A stretch of 64,000 nt of DNA, taken from Planotetraspora thailandica (GTDB lineage: Bacteria > Actinomycetota > Actinomycetes > Streptosporangiales > Streptosporangiaceae). The notes beneath the pieces were generated by a model, which was not told the origin of the DNA, did no database searches, and saw nothing but the letters and a program-made list of their open reading frames with translations. A program made the translations under genes and the position numbers. The stretch is taken from assembly GCF_016863335.1 (NCBI RefSeq), contig NZ_BOOR01000005.1, forward strand, positions 223,658 through 287,657, read 5' to 3'. Numbering within the stretch: the first letter of the stretch is position 1; every line of letters begins with the position of its first letter. Below, piece after piece: positions 9,636 through 19,013 of the stretch.

Positions 9636-9779
9636 TCAGATCGAGCTCTGGAAGCGGGCGATGGACTCGACGTCGTCGTGGAGAGACGCCCACAGGGCGT
9701 TCCGCAGCTGCGCGTTGTCGATTTTCTCGAGCGCCTGCAGAGACAGTCCTGTCACATCAATGCACGGAGACTCGGACAT
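9636..9779 (-). CDS. fxsA: FxSxx-COOH precursor peptide FxsA
   Basis: A 47-residue peptide too short for many gene callers. ATG 9779 is preceded by AGGAGG four bases upstream. The N-terminal half has a conserved-looking leader (CIDVTGLSLQALEKI), and the C terminus is RFQSSI-stop, giving the F-x-S-x-x-COOH signature with Phe43 and Ser45. In this family the partner radical SAM enzyme FxsB is reported to join the aromatic ring of Phe to the beta carbon of the residue two positions on, making a three-residue cyclophane. Here that would be Phe43-Ser45 (inference). The gene is divergent from fxsT (203 bp) and upstream of the nSTAND-TPR gene. The maturase lies 4 kb away in the same locus. Confidence 0.85.
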   Translation of the reverse strand: MSESPCIDVTGLSLQALEKIDNAQLRNALWASLHDDVESIARFQSSI

Positions 9780-9982
9780 ATGCCCTCCTCGTGTACTTGT
9801 GGCTGCCCGAAATCAGGATCTAACGTCGACCGATATTCACGACCACCATTAGCGGGGTTCGCTCAAGGTTCGGTGGTGGAATCCGGTCTTATTATGATTC
9901 TGTGATATTCATCGCCACCAGGCAACCTCTACGATGTTCACAGGTTGGACAAGCATGACGGCATGACGGAGTGGAGGTCAAC
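9780..9982. promoter_or_regulatory. Divergent fxsA/fxsT promoter region
   Basis: 203 bp between the divergent starts of fxsA (minus) and fxsT (plus), richer in A+T than the coding flanks. Candidate -10 hexamers are TACGAT at 9930-9935 for fxsT and, on the minus strand, TTAGAT (complement of 9819-9824) for fxsA. I cannot assign confident -35 boxes. A shared control region for precursor and NTPase is plausible. Confidence 0.4.
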
Positions 9983-12514
9983 GTGGAGCCTTATTCACAG
10001 GTGGCGAACTCGGTCCCGGCCAGGGAGCCCGCTATTTGGGAGGGCGTGCCGTCCCGCAATCCGAACTTCACCGGGCGCGATGAACTGCTGGTTCAGCTGC
10101 GGCAAAGTATGAACACTGTCACCGCCGTGGTCGCCCAACCGCAGACCCTGCAGGGTCTGGGTGGTGTGGGGAAGACGCAACTGGCCATCGAATACGCGTG
10201 GCAATACCGGTCACATTACGACCTGGTGTGGTGGATCTCCGCCGAGCAGCACATGCTCGTACCGTCGTCGTTGGCCGGGTTGGCGCGTCCGCTCGGGCTG
10301 CCCTCGGTGGCCGCCACCGGAGTGGAGCAGGCCACGCAGAACGTGCTCCGGGCGTTGCAGAGCGGTGTCCCTTACCGCCGATGGCTGGTGATCTTCGACA
10401 ACGCCGAGGAACCCGATTTCATCCTCAAGCTGATTCCGCGTGGTCCCGGCCATGTCCTCATAACGTCGCGTAACTCAAGCTGGAGTGATCACGAATCCAC
10501 CATCGAGGTCGACGTCTTCTCCCGGGTGGAAAGCGTGGCGTTCCTCCGGAAGCGGCTCGGACGCGAGGTCGAGGATTCCGAGGCTGAGCAGCTCGCCGAG
10601 AAACTCGGCGACCTGCCTTTGGCGCTGGAGCAGGCCGGCGCCTTGCAACGGCAGACCGCGATGTCCGTCGACGAATACGTGGACCTTCTGGACAAGCAGA
10701 CGAACAGGCTTCTCAATCTGAACAAGCCCGCGTCGTACCCGCAGTCGATGACCGCCGCCTGGCGGTTGTCGGTCTCGCAGCTTGAGGATCGTCTTCCCGA
10801 GGCCGTCGATCTGCTCCGGTGTTGTGCGTTCTTCGGGCCCGAACCGATTCCCCGCGACGTGTTCCGCCGGGGGAACAAGGTGGTGGGCCCGCGGTTGGGC
10901 AAGATCCTCGCCGACCCCATCCTGCTGACCACGGCGCTGAGCACGCTGGAGCGCTTCGCGCTGGTGAAGGTCGAGCCCTCCAGCAGGACCCTCCAGGTGC
11001 ACCGCCTCAATCAGGCGCTGCTGCGAGACGAGCTTTCTCCGCAGGAGCGCGAGGAGCTTCGGCATGAGGTACATCAGCTTCTCGCCGGCAGCGCGCCCGC
11101 TGACCCCGACGATCCGGCCATGTGGCCGAGATTCGAAGGCCTGGCCGCTCACGTCGGACCTTCCGGACTCGTGGAATCCACCGATCCGAATGTCCGCGCG
11201 TTCGCCCTCAACGTCGTCCGCTACCTGTACGTCAGCGGGAACTACCGGTCGGCGTTCACCCTCGTGCAGGAGCTGATCGAGGAGTGGACCAGGGCGAGCG
11301 GGGCACTGCATCTCGACGTGCTCGTCGCCCGCAAGCATCTCGGCAACATCCACAGGGAGCTCACCGAGTACGGCAAGGCCTACGAGGTCACCCGCGAGAC
11401 CCTCGATCTCATGGGGGAGGTGCTCGGCCCGGACCACTCGGAGACCTTGTGGACGTCCGCCAGTTACGGCGCGACGCTCCGGGCGCGTGGCGAGTTCCTG
11501 CCGGCACGGCAACTCGACGAGCAACTCGTGGAGACGATCGGGCAGACCTTCGGCGACGACCGCCTGCGTGTATTGCGCGCCAAGAACAACCTCGCTCTCG
11601 ACTATGCCTTGACCAGCGCCTACGACCAATCCAGAGACCTGCTCCAGGAGGTCTATCTCGACCTGAGCGACGCGGCCGTCCGCGTGCCGCAGACCACCTT
11701 GCTCCGCACGTGGAACAACATGGCCAGAGCCGTGCGGCTGAGCGGGCAGCCCGCGGAGGCGTGCGACCTCGGCACCGACATCTGCGCGTACGGCCGTGCG
11801 GAGCTGGGCCTGGAGAACATCGACACGCTACTCGCCCTGAAAGACCTGTCGGTCGCCCTGCGGCGGACCGGGAAGGTCGAGGACAGCCTGAAGCAGGCGT
11901 CGGACGCCCACTCCCGGCTGCAGCGCCTCTTCGGCGACGATCACGCGGACACCATGGCCGCGGCGATGACACTGTCGAATGTGCTGCGGGCCGCCGGCCA
12001 GCTCGATGAGGCATTCGGCATCGCCCAGCAGACGGTCCTTCGCTATCCCGCGGTCTTCGGCGCGGATCATCCGTTCACCCACGCATGCAACGTCGACCTC
12101 GCCCTGCTCCATCGTCTACGCGGTGAGGTGGCCGTGGCGAGGGAGATCGACGAGAAGGCGCTGGCCGGTCTGAGCGAACGCGTGAGCCGGAGCCATGATT
12201 ACTCGCTCACCTGCGCGATCAACCTCCAGAACGACCTGGCCCTGCTGGGAGAGGCGGAGAAGGCGCGCGAACTGGGCGAGCAGACGTACCGGCATGCGCA
12301 GGTGTACTTCTCTCCGGACCACTTCATCAGCCTGGCCTGTGCCAACAACCTGTCGCATGATCTGAGGGCGACAGGTGACGAGGAGGAGGCCAAGCGGCTT
12401 CACGCCGAGACGATCGAACGCTATGAGCGGGCTTTGGGTCCCGAGCATCCCGATGCCGTCCTCGCCCTCAGAGGCGAACGGGTGAACACCGACTTCGACC
12501 CGCCACCCATCTGA
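9983..12514 (+). CDS. fxsT: FxSxx-COOH system NB-ARC/TPR protein (FxsT-like)
   Basis: About 843 residues. The opening IWEGVPSRNPNFTGRDELL is typical of the NB-ARC/TPR proteins that accompany FxsA and FxsB. Walker A is GLGGVGKT at ~58-65, Walker B is in RWLVIFDNAEEPD (~134-146), and the sensor-like segment is GHVLITSRN. From ~380 onward tetratricopeptide repeats run to the C terminus, with the recurring kinesin-light-chain-like pattern (LGPDHSETL, FGDDHADTM, YSPDH-like and LGPEHPDAVLAL). STAND ATPases of this shape sense a ligand with the repeats and oligomerise. GTG 9983 has GGAGGT 4-5 nt upstream. GTG 9971 is the alternative. It converges on the HExxH gene with a 13-bp gap. Confidence 0.88.
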   Translation: MEPYSQVANSVPAREPAIWEGVPSRNPNFTGRDELLVQLRQSMNTVTAVVAQPQTLQGLGGVGKTQLAIEYAWQYRSHYDLVWWISAEQHMLVPSSLAGLARPLGLPSVAATGVEQATQNVLRALQSGVPYRRWLVIFDNAEEPDFILKLIPRGPGHVLITSRNSSWSDHESTIEVDVFSRVESVAFLRKRLGREVEDSEAEQLAEKLGDLPLALEQAGALQRQTAMSVDEYVDLLDKQTNRLLNLNKPASYPQSMTAAWRLSVSQLEDRLPEAVDLLRCCAFFGPEPIPRDVFRRGNKVVGPRLGKILADPILLTTALSTLERFALVKVEPSSRTLQVHRLNQALLRDELSPQEREELRHEVHQLLAGSAPADPDDPAMWPRFEGLAAHVGPSGLVESTDPNVRAFALNVVRYLYVSGNYRSAFTLVQELIEEWTRASGALHLDVLVARKHLGNIHRELTEYGKAYEVTRETLDLMGEVLGPDHSETLWTSASYGATLRARGEFLPARQLDEQLVETIGQTFGDDRLRVLRAKNNLALDYALTSAYDQSRDLLQEVYLDLSDAAVRVPQTTLLRTWNNMARAVRLSGQPAEACDLGTDICAYGRAELGLENIDTLLALKDLSVALRRTGKVEDSLKQASDAHSRLQRLFGDDHADTMAAAMTLSNVLRAAGQLDEAFGIAQQTVLRYPAVFGADHPFTHACNVDLALLHRLRGEVAVAREIDEKALAGLSERVSRSHDYSLTCAINLQNDLALLGEAEKARELGEQTYRHAQVYFSPDHFISLACANNLSHDLRATGDEEEAKRLHAETIERYERALGPEHPDAVLALRGERVNTDFDPPPI

Positions 12515-12527
12515 TGCCGGCGGCGTC

Positions 12528-13871
12528 TCACCGCCGCCGATCTGGACGGCCGGGTGCGGCCGTGGCGCCGTTGCGGCGGGTCCAGGCGTCGAGATGCGCC
12601 TCCGACTCCCGGCGGGCCGCGGCCGCCGCGGCCGGCTCGACCGGTTCCGCCTGCCACGCCTCGAGCGTGCGGTGCGTTTCGCCCACGAAGGCTTTGCCGG
12701 CGTCGGTGAGGCCGGCGCTGCCGAGGAGTGTCTCCGTCACCAGGTAGGCCGCCTCCCTCCAGCGGGCGAATTCGACCTGTGCCCGGAACGCGCTCTCTCC
12801 CCGTTGCCGGTGATGCTGGCGGCGCCAGAACCCCGCCACGCCGAGGAATGCGTACGCGCCGTGGATGAGGCCGTTGACCGGGCGCGGATCCGGGCGCCAG
12901 GGCGCGTAATAGCGCCGTCCGTCGTCGGGCAGGCTGAGCCGTACCACGTCGGTGAGCGCGTGCAGCTTGGCGTGCTGGAGCTCGTGAGCGAGTGTGGCCG
13001 CCAGCGTCAGACCGTCCAGCGGATCGGACAGGGCGATCGTGCCGAAGAGCTCACGGGACGACGCGCTCCGTTGCGTGGTCGACGAGGAGGTGATGGGGGT
13101 CAGCACCGAGATGATCGCGGCGGCTTCCTCCGCGACGCTCCAGTGTTCCGCCGTCAGGATGCGCCAGGCGTCGGCCAGGTGCGACTCCCAGGATTTGAGC
13201 TGACTCCCGGTCAACGGGCTTGGGGCCACGTCCTCCTGCGGCCATCGATACGGGTCGAGGTCGTCGATCAGCGGACTGAACTCGTCGGCGATGTGAACCC
13301 GGTGAATGGCGTGCCACAGCCCGGCGTCAGATGCCGAATCCATCCAGACGGTGGACCCGCCGACGTCGAGCCTGACGCTCCCTCCAGAGGATCGCACTGT
13401 GGCGTCGACAAGGCCGTGGACGCCGCCGGGAAGGGCGACCCGTCCCAGCCCGGGCAGGATGATCGTGCCCTCGTGCGCGGGTATGGAGGTGTGGCAGTCG
13501 ACGCCGAGGGAGGCGGCGACCCCGACCGCGAGAGCCGCGAGCCGCCCGGGGTCCTCACCGGAACCGTCCTGACCCGAGAGCAACGACCGGCAGGTCCGCA
13601 GGGCCCACGCTCCTACGGCCGGATGGCACAGGAAGCGGTCCACGTCCTTCGGAGCGCGCTCTTCGATTTCCGACAAGAGCCCGTAGGCCTGCGCCGCCAA
13701 CCCTGCGTGCGGGTGGCGGGCCGCTCGCGCCTCCTCGACGAGCGCCCGGATGAGGAGCCGGTGTTTGCTCCGCTGCGCCGCCGAGAGTTCCAGTACCGCC
13801 GATCTTCCTCCTCCACCGGCGGCCAGCCGAGAGAACGCCTGGTCAGATATTCGATGGGTGGAGAGGTTCAT
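12528..13871 (-). CDS. HExxH-motif peptide-modifying enzyme (putative beta-hydroxylase)
   Basis: 447 residues with a HELQH motif at 296-300 inside LAATLAHELQHAKLHAL, followed by PVNGLIHGAYAFLGVAGFW. This matches the HExxH proteins found beside FxsB-type maturases, now described as 2-oxoglutarate-dependent peptide beta-hydroxylases rather than proteases. The assignment to hydroxylation here rests on family knowledge. In many loci this domain is fused to the radical SAM protein, whereas here it is separate. Its start (ATG 13871) lies 29 bp inside the end of fxsB, indicating translational coupling. The N-terminal ~200 residues are helical and not otherwise recognised. Confidence 0.82.
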   Translation of the reverse strand: MNLSTHRISDQAFSRLAAGGGGRSAVLELSAAQRSKHRLLIRALVEEARAARHPHAGLAAQAYGLLSEIEERAPKDVDRFLCHPAVGAWALRTCRSLLSGQDGSGEDPGRLAALAVGVAASLGVDCHTSIPAHEGTIILPGLGRVALPGGVHGLVDATVRSSGGSVRLDVGGSTVWMDSASDAGLWHAIHRVHIADEFSPLIDDLDPYRWPQEDVAPSPLTGSQLKSWESHLADAWRILTAEHWSVAEEAAAIISVLTPITSSSTTQRSASSRELFGTIALSDPLDGLTLAATLAHELQHAKLHALTDVVRLSLPDDGRRYYAPWRPDPRPVNGLIHGAYAFLGVAGFWRRQHHRQRGESAFRAQVEFARWREAAYLVTETLLGSAGLTDAGKAFVGETHRTLEAWQAEPVEPAAAAAARRESEAHLDAWTRRNGATAAPGRPDRRR

Positions 13872-15099
13872 CGGTTCCCCTCAGCCGCGCGACGTCACGC
13901 GCGAATCTGTCGCGGATGTACGTGATGAGCCGGTACAGGTCGGGACAGTAGACGGAAGGCTCGGAGAATCCCGTGGTGGCGCGGTATCGATGCGCGTAGA
14001 GCCCTCCGCCGCAGACCGACTTGATATCGCATCGCCGGCATATCGGGGACAGGGCCCGGTCGCCGATCTGTCTCGCGACGATCGCCGGATGCACCATCGC
14101 GCGGTCGAGAGGGTCCCGGAGGAGGTGCAGGCTGGTCGCCGCCGCGCCGTGATAACTGGATTTCAGAATGTCCGACTGTTCGATGCTGCCGTCCGTCTCG
14201 ATGACGACCATCCGGGCGGGGGACAGGCCGACCTTTTCTGTCTGCGATCCGCGACCGGTGAGCAGTCGCATGATCTGGCTGAACAGCCGAACGTCGGCGT
14301 GAACGGTGGCCGAGCCGTACCAGCGATCGAAGATGGGAATGAGCCAATCCGCGTACGGCGTGGCAGACGAGTCCGGATTGCGAAATGGCGGCGGCTCCGA
14401 CCAGTTTCCATGGGGGAGGAGAAAGTCGATAGCAGGCGGGTCGAACGCGAGCAATGCCTCATAGGTGCGTATGGGGTCGTTGCGGATGTCGATCGTGCAC
14501 AACAAACCACTGAACAAGTGGTGAAAGGGGCCTTCGGTGAGCCGGCGGAGGGATTCGCTCACCAGCGCGTGGCTTCCCTTGCCGTTCGCGAAGCGCCGGT
14601 GACGATCCTGGGCCTCCTCGTCGCCGTCCAGGCTCACTCCGATGCGGACACCCAGGCGGTCGAAAAGCCGCAAGTAGGCCTCGTCCAACTGGATGGCGTT
14701 GGTCTGGATGCTGACGTTGACGCGAGTGCCCGGGTCCACCGCGCCGCGGACTGCTCGCACGACGTGGGAGATGAGCTCCGGCCCGGCAAGGAGCGGCTCC
14801 CCGCCGTGCAGGATGATGTCGATTTCTGCTAGGTCGTGGAACCCGGCGTGCTCGGCGATTCTCTGGGCGACGCGGTCCACGACGGCCGGAGACATGCGTC
14901 GTGGCTGCGCCTTCCAACTTTGGTCCGCCATTTCGTATATGTAACAGTGGCGGCAGGCCAGGTCGCATCGACTATGGATCTTCAAGATGAACTGCTGGAA
15001 TGCCAGAGGTTTCCAACCCGAAGCGAGGAGCTCGCTGACGTCAAGGGAATCGGGGAACATGAGCGTTGCGGGCGGCTCCGGATCGACGTTCCCTGGCAA
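13843..15099 (-). CDS. fxsB: FxsB-family radical SAM/SPASM peptide maturase
   Basis: 418 residues. The radical SAM cluster motif is C45-x3-C49-x2-C52 within SRCDLACRHCYIYEM, followed by the glycine-rich ILHGGEPLL SAM-binding segment. The C-terminal region has the cysteines expected of a SPASM domain (CRRCDIKSVCGGGLYAHRY and a later YCPDLY) for auxiliary Fe-S clusters. QQFILKIHSRCDLAC is characteristic of FxsB. Predicted role: cyclophane formation on the FxsA tail. The start is TTG 15099 with AAGAGG 7 nt upstream. ATG 15060 is possible. A promoter-like sequence lies at 15187-15215. It is translationally coupled to the HExxH gene. Confidence 0.9.
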   Translation of the reverse strand: MPGNVDPEPPATLMFPDSLDVSELLASGWKPLAFQQFILKIHSRCDLACRHCYIYEMADQSWKAQPRRMSPAVVDRVAQRIAEHAGFHDLAEIDIILHGGEPLLAGPELISHVVRAVRGAVDPGTRVNVSIQTNAIQLDEAYLRLFDRLGVRIGVSLDGDEEAQDRHRRFANGKGSHALVSESLRRLTEGPFHHLFSGLLCTIDIRNDPIRTYEALLAFDPPAIDFLLPHGNWSEPPPFRNPDSSATPYADWLIPIFDRWYGSATVHADVRLFSQIMRLLTGRGSQTEKVGLSPARMVVIETDGSIEQSDILKSSYHGAAATSLHLLRDPLDRAMVHPAIVARQIGDRALSPICRRCDIKSVCGGGLYAHRYRATTGFSEPSVYCPDLYRLITYIRDRFARDVARLRGTDEPLHPSNI

Positions 15100-15186
15100 G
15101 CGGCTACCTCTTACGTATCGTCGCCCCGTCGCGCCGGCACCTGTCGTGCACCTTCGATACCGCCGGGCGTGTTATGCACCGTTATC

Positions 15187-15215
15187 TATCTCACACGAGT
15201 TTCACCAACAGTCAA
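15187..15215 (-). promoter_or_regulatory. Candidate promoter for fxsB-HExxH
   Basis: On the minus strand, TTGACT (complement of 15210-15215) is followed after 17 nt by GAGATA (complement of 15187-15192), with an A/T-rich GATAGATAA stretch overlapping. This lies ~90 bp upstream of the fxsB start, so fxsB-HExxH may be transcribed separately from the three NTPase genes upstream. It rests on motif reading alone. Confidence 0.4.
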
Positions 15216-15237
15216 GTTTGTTGCCGAAATGTACTGA

Positions 15238-18024
15238 TCAGTGCTCTTCGCGCCTGAAGATCAATTCCTCGAAGAAAAGATACAGTTCGTCGATCTCGCG
15301 TATTACCGGGAGTCGGTCATAGGTGCCGAGGCCGTCCTGGTTGAAGGGCGACAGCAGGTGGGCGGCGGACCGAAGCTCATTGAGCGGCATCTCCATGACC
15401 GTGGTGGGTCCCGGCCCCTCACGGAACGCTCGCGCCAGCGGGTGCCCTGTTCCGTGGAAACCGAGCGCCGCGAGGATCGTTTCGGCGGGCTGTCTCACCG
15501 GCGAACCTCCCCAAAGATCGCGCAGTTCGGGATTGGCGACGGCCAGGATGACGCGGATCGCGCCGGGAAGCTCTCTGAACAGCCGGCCGTCCATTGATTC
15601 CACCTCGGCCCTGCGCTGCCGGCGGGCGGCGAGGGACGCGACCTCCCGGATGCCCTCGCGCATGCCTTCACGCACGATCTTGACGGTCTCGTGGAAAGGC
15701 GTCTCCGACAGAGCCAGCCGGTCGGCCAGCGCCTGTCGCACGATCACGAGGGGCTCCCGGAACAGGGCGAAGACCAACTCGTCATGCCGGCCGTCCGGAT
15801 CCGCGTTCACCGCGGCCACGTATCGGGCGACGGGGTCCTTCCCCCTGAGGCGCGGGACCGGACCGAGTTCTTTGGCCACCTGATCGAGATCGCGGAGGGA
15901 ACGGGCCGCACGTGAACGCCGCGACCATAGGGGCAGGAAACGCTCCGCGGCCTGGACGGCCGCCACGGCCACGAGGCCGGAGCCCGCCAGGCCCAGGGTG
16001 ACCGACCAGGCTCCCAGATGCCTGGTGAAGAACAGAGCGCCGATGACGGCCAACGCCAGCACGACTCCGGTCGCGCCCACCGCGGTCGAACGCCGTTCCC
16101 GGATCAGCCGCTTCGCGTCCGCCGCGAAGTCGGCCCAGTTCGAGTCCGCGCGGTCTTCGCGTACGGAATCGATGCGTTGTGTGAGCTCCCGGCGCTGCGC
16201 GGGCCAGTTGGAGGTGCGGCCGCGCGGCGTGGCCGTACTGCTGCCCTGCCTGTCGAGCTGGTCGGCCAACTGGGTGAGACTCTGGGTGAGCGCGCGCGAC
16301 TCCGTGCGCCGCTCGGAGTCGAGAGACTCCAGATAGGCGAGCATCTGGCGCAGGGTCCCGTCGAGCTGGCGCCGGTCGTCGGCCGACTCCTTCGGCGGCT
16401 CGGAGGCGAGCCTGCCGACGAGGGCCATCAAGTCGCGAAGGAAGGTGCTCGGGTCCTCTGCGACGAGAACCTCATGTACGGCACCGCGCAGGAGAGACAG
16501 GACGGGGGGACTGGCGTATCCGGTGATCACCAGAGCGGTCAGCACGGGGCGCTCGCGGTCCTGGAGCCTTCTTCGCAGCGTGACCACCTCGGCCGCCTTG
16601 GTCGCCTCGTCGTCGAAGAAGACGGCCTCGGTCAGGCCGATGACGGCGCGAGGGCGCTCCGCGTCGGGGATCAGGAAACACAGTGGCTGGCCGGGAAGCT
16701 GTGAACGTTCGATGGCCAGCCCCGCCGACAGCAGCGCCTTCTCCACGGTGAGCGCCAGATTGCGCAGGGACAACGAACTGCGCTGCTGCGCCGATCCCTG
16801 GGCGACGACGGCGACGTCGATGATCTCCCGGGTCGGGGAGGCGATCTCGAAACACTCCCAGCAGAGCTGGAGCAGCCGGCGAATGTTGCCGCCGCTCCCT
16901 CGCAGCAGCTCGAAGACCGCGTCGTCCGTGAAAGGCCAGATGGCACCCCGGTCGGAGTCGCCGCCGATCATGTCACGGCCGAGAGACCGAGCCGGATGGA
17001 GGTACGTGCGCACGACCAGGCGCGCCTCGCCGGGATCGAGCGGCAACAGCTGGAAGGCGTTACGCCCGAGACGTTGCCTCAGGTCGACCGGGATGCAGTC
17101 CCACCCGGCGTCGCTGCACACCAGCATGAGCATGCCGTTCTCGCGGGAGATGACCTCCGCCAGGCCCTGGAGCAGGCCGATGTTGGCCGGGACGGGCTCG
17201 CCGTCGTTGAGGATGAACTTCTCGCACTGGTCCAGAACGAGCATGAATGCCCGGTCCGCGCGAGTCACCAGCGTGGCCAGCAACTGCAGGCCGTACCTGC
17301 ACATCTCGGGATCGTTGATCTGGGAGCTGACGCCGAGCGCCCGCGCCGCGGCGGGTTCGATCTCCCGGCCGCAGAGCCAGTCGTAGGCGTGCGTGGAGAA
17401 CTCCGGCCGCAGAAGGAACGAAAGCGCCCGTTGAAAATGCACGCCGTTGCCGGCCACGGCCGCGATCTGGCGGGCTTGGGCTTCCAGAACCTCGCCGGCC
17501 TCGACCTGGTGCGCGCTGAAAAGCTCGAGCACCCGGGCGGGGTCCCTCCTGACCTCGCTCATGACCTCGCCCTGCCATCCGGGCCCGACGTCTTCCGCGG
17601 CACGGTCGCCCGCGAGCGCCCCGAGATAGCGAAGGCTCAGGTCGGTGAAGGTCGGCTGGGACACCTGAGAGACGAGCCGGCGATATTCGGCGACGAAGTC
17701 GGACTCCTGCAGCCGGAGATACAGCTGGACCGGAGCGGAGGAGGAATCGTCATGGTCGGCCGCACGGGCCATCATGTAGCGGACGGCGTGCGTCTTCCCC
17801 GAGCCGTGCGCACCCCGCAGGCACGCGAGGGTGCCGTCGCGAGAGACCGGTGACGTGAAGGCCTCGACGTAGTTCGTGGCCAGTTCGACGACCCGGCGGA
17901 CGCCCGGCAGGAGCGCGGTCGGATTGTGCTTCTCCCAGCCACGGAGATAGCCCGGCAGCGAGGTCTCTTCCGCGCTGGAGACGCCCCGGGCCGGAAACGG
18001 GTTGCGTCCCGGATAATCAGCCAT
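15238..18024 (-). CDS. Membrane-anchored AAA/ORC-like P-loop NTPase
   Basis: 928 residues. Walker A is GAHGSGKT at ~71-78 and Walker B lies in FMLVLDQCEKFI near 262-272. The architecture resembles ORC/Cdc6-like AAA+ ATPases. Sensor and winged-helix-like material follows (GNIRRLLQLCWECFEIA). Two hydrophobic helices at ~645-690 (VVLALAVIGALFF and VTLGLAGSGLVAVAAV) predict a membrane hairpin, after a charged, possibly coiled-coil segment. A further ~230 residues follow. Its start overlaps the preceding AAA gene by 8 bp, so the three NTPases form an operon. I do not recognise a specific named family. A role as an effector or scaffold for the Fxs peptide system is inference. Confidence 0.75.
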   Translation of the reverse strand: MADYPGRNPFPARGVSSAEETSLPGYLRGWEKHNPTALLPGVRRVVELATNYVEAFTSPVSRDGTLACLRGAHGSGKTHAVRYMMARAADHDDSSSAPVQLYLRLQESDFVAEYRRLVSQVSQPTFTDLSLRYLGALAGDRAAEDVGPGWQGEVMSEVRRDPARVLELFSAHQVEAGEVLEAQARQIAAVAGNGVHFQRALSFLLRPEFSTHAYDWLCGREIEPAAARALGVSSQINDPEMCRYGLQLLATLVTRADRAFMLVLDQCEKFILNDGEPVPANIGLLQGLAEVISRENGMLMLVCSDAGWDCIPVDLRQRLGRNAFQLLPLDPGEARLVVRTYLHPARSLGRDMIGGDSDRGAIWPFTDDAVFELLRGSGGNIRRLLQLCWECFEIASPTREIIDVAVVAQGSAQQRSSLSLRNLALTVEKALLSAGLAIERSQLPGQPLCFLIPDAERPRAVIGLTEAVFFDDEATKAAEVVTLRRRLQDRERPVLTALVITGYASPPVLSLLRGAVHEVLVAEDPSTFLRDLMALVGRLASEPPKESADDRRQLDGTLRQMLAYLESLDSERRTESRALTQSLTQLADQLDRQGSSTATPRGRTSNWPAQRRELTQRIDSVREDRADSNWADFAADAKRLIRERRSTAVGATGVVLALAVIGALFFTRHLGAWSVTLGLAGSGLVAVAAVQAAERFLPLWSRRSRAARSLRDLDQVAKELGPVPRLRGKDPVARYVAAVNADPDGRHDELVFALFREPLVIVRQALADRLALSETPFHETVKIVREGMREGIREVASLAARRQRRAEVESMDGRLFRELPGAIRVILAVANPELRDLWGGSPVRQPAETILAALGFHGTGHPLARAFREGPGPTTVMEMPLNELRSAAHLLSPFNQDGLGTYDRLPVIREIDELYLFFEELIFRREEH

Positions 18025-19012
18025 TGGGATCGTCCAATCTCGCCCAGTTCTCCCCCTGCCACATTTTCGTCTGCAACCAGTCCTCGTGGAGGCGAAGCTC
18101 TGCCGTCGGCCAGGGCTCGGCGTCGTGATACTCGCTGAGCCGGAAATCGAGCAGCATCGCGAGATATCGCATGGCCTGGCCGATCGTGTATCGGCGCCGG
18201 GTGAAGGCGGACTCCACGCCCCCGGGGTCGAAAGGCGACGGTTGCGTGCCGTTCCATCGCTTTAAGGCCAGCATTGAGATCTGTGCCGGTGTCAAAGCCT
18301 CAAGGTGGATCACATGGCCGAGTTTGGCGAACTCCTGCTTGTCGGACTCGGTCAGCTGCGGGGTGCCGGCGTGGTCATAGGCGTCCACGGTGAGGACCAT
18401 GACCGCCTGTGTGTTCTCGAACACGCGCGGGGCCAAGGCAAGCAACTCTTTGGTGGCCACTCCCTCATAGTGAATCCCCAATCCGCTTCCTCGTGTGGCC
18501 ACATCGCTGGAAACCAGTTCCGCGATCTCCTGCAGGTCGTAGTCGCTCAGCGGCCCGCTCGCCTGGCTCCTGCTCAGGTCACGGAAACTCGTCTTCAGGT
18601 CGTCCGATATCTCGATGTGCCTGCGTTTCATGTTGTTCCGCAGTGACAGGAGGGTGTCGGTCAGCTGCCGATACGGGTCGTGCGTCATCGTCGTCCGCGG
18701 AGAGCGATGGACGCAGAGGTTGTCACCCTCTTGCCCCGGCCACCGTCGATCCTGGTAGGAGCGCATCACATGGTTGGACAGCGACGTTCTGCCACTGCCG
18801 CCCGCTCCGATGATCAGGAAAAAGGCCGGACGGCCCTCCCGTACCGCCCGATCGACGGCCGCCTCTATTCCCGCGAGCTGGATGAACCCTTCGAGTTCGA
18901 GCAGCAGATCCTGGTCGGACGAGTCGGTCAGCGCGTCCAGCGGCCTGTTGACGTACGGATTCTTTTTATCCGGAAGTCCGTAGAGCTCGTATCGGACGTT
19001 GTCCGGCGGCAT
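18017..19012 (-). CDS. AAA-type ATPase with variant Walker A
   Basis: 331 residues with a P-loop-like IIGAGGSGRTS at ~67-77, in which Arg replaces the catalytic Walker A lysine. The hydrophobic AVMVLTVDAYDHAG could be the Walker B strand. ATP binding may therefore be weakened or hydrolysis lost. ATG 19012 has GAGG five bases upstream. It begins 1 bp after the KAP gene stop and ends overlapping the next AAA gene by 8 bp, so it is tightly coupled in a three-NTPase operon. No transmembrane segment is seen. The specific family is not recognised. Confidence 0.72.
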   Translation of the reverse strand: MPPDNVRYELYGLPDKKNPYVNRPLDALTDSSDQDLLLELEGFIQLAGIEAAVDRAVREGRPAFFLIIGAGGSGRTSLSNHVMRSYQDRRWPGQEGDNLCVHRSPRTTMTHDPYRQLTDTLLSLRNNMKRRHIEISDDLKTSFRDLSRSQASGPLSDYDLQEIAELVSSDVATRGSGLGIHYEGVATKELLALAPRVFENTQAVMVLTVDAYDHAGTPQLTESDKQEFAKLGHVIHLEALTPAQISMLALKRWNGTQPSPFDPGGVESAFTRRRYTIGQAMRYLAMLLDFRLSEYHDAEPWPTAELRLHEDWLQTKMWQGENWARLDDPNG

Positions 19013-19013
19013 T

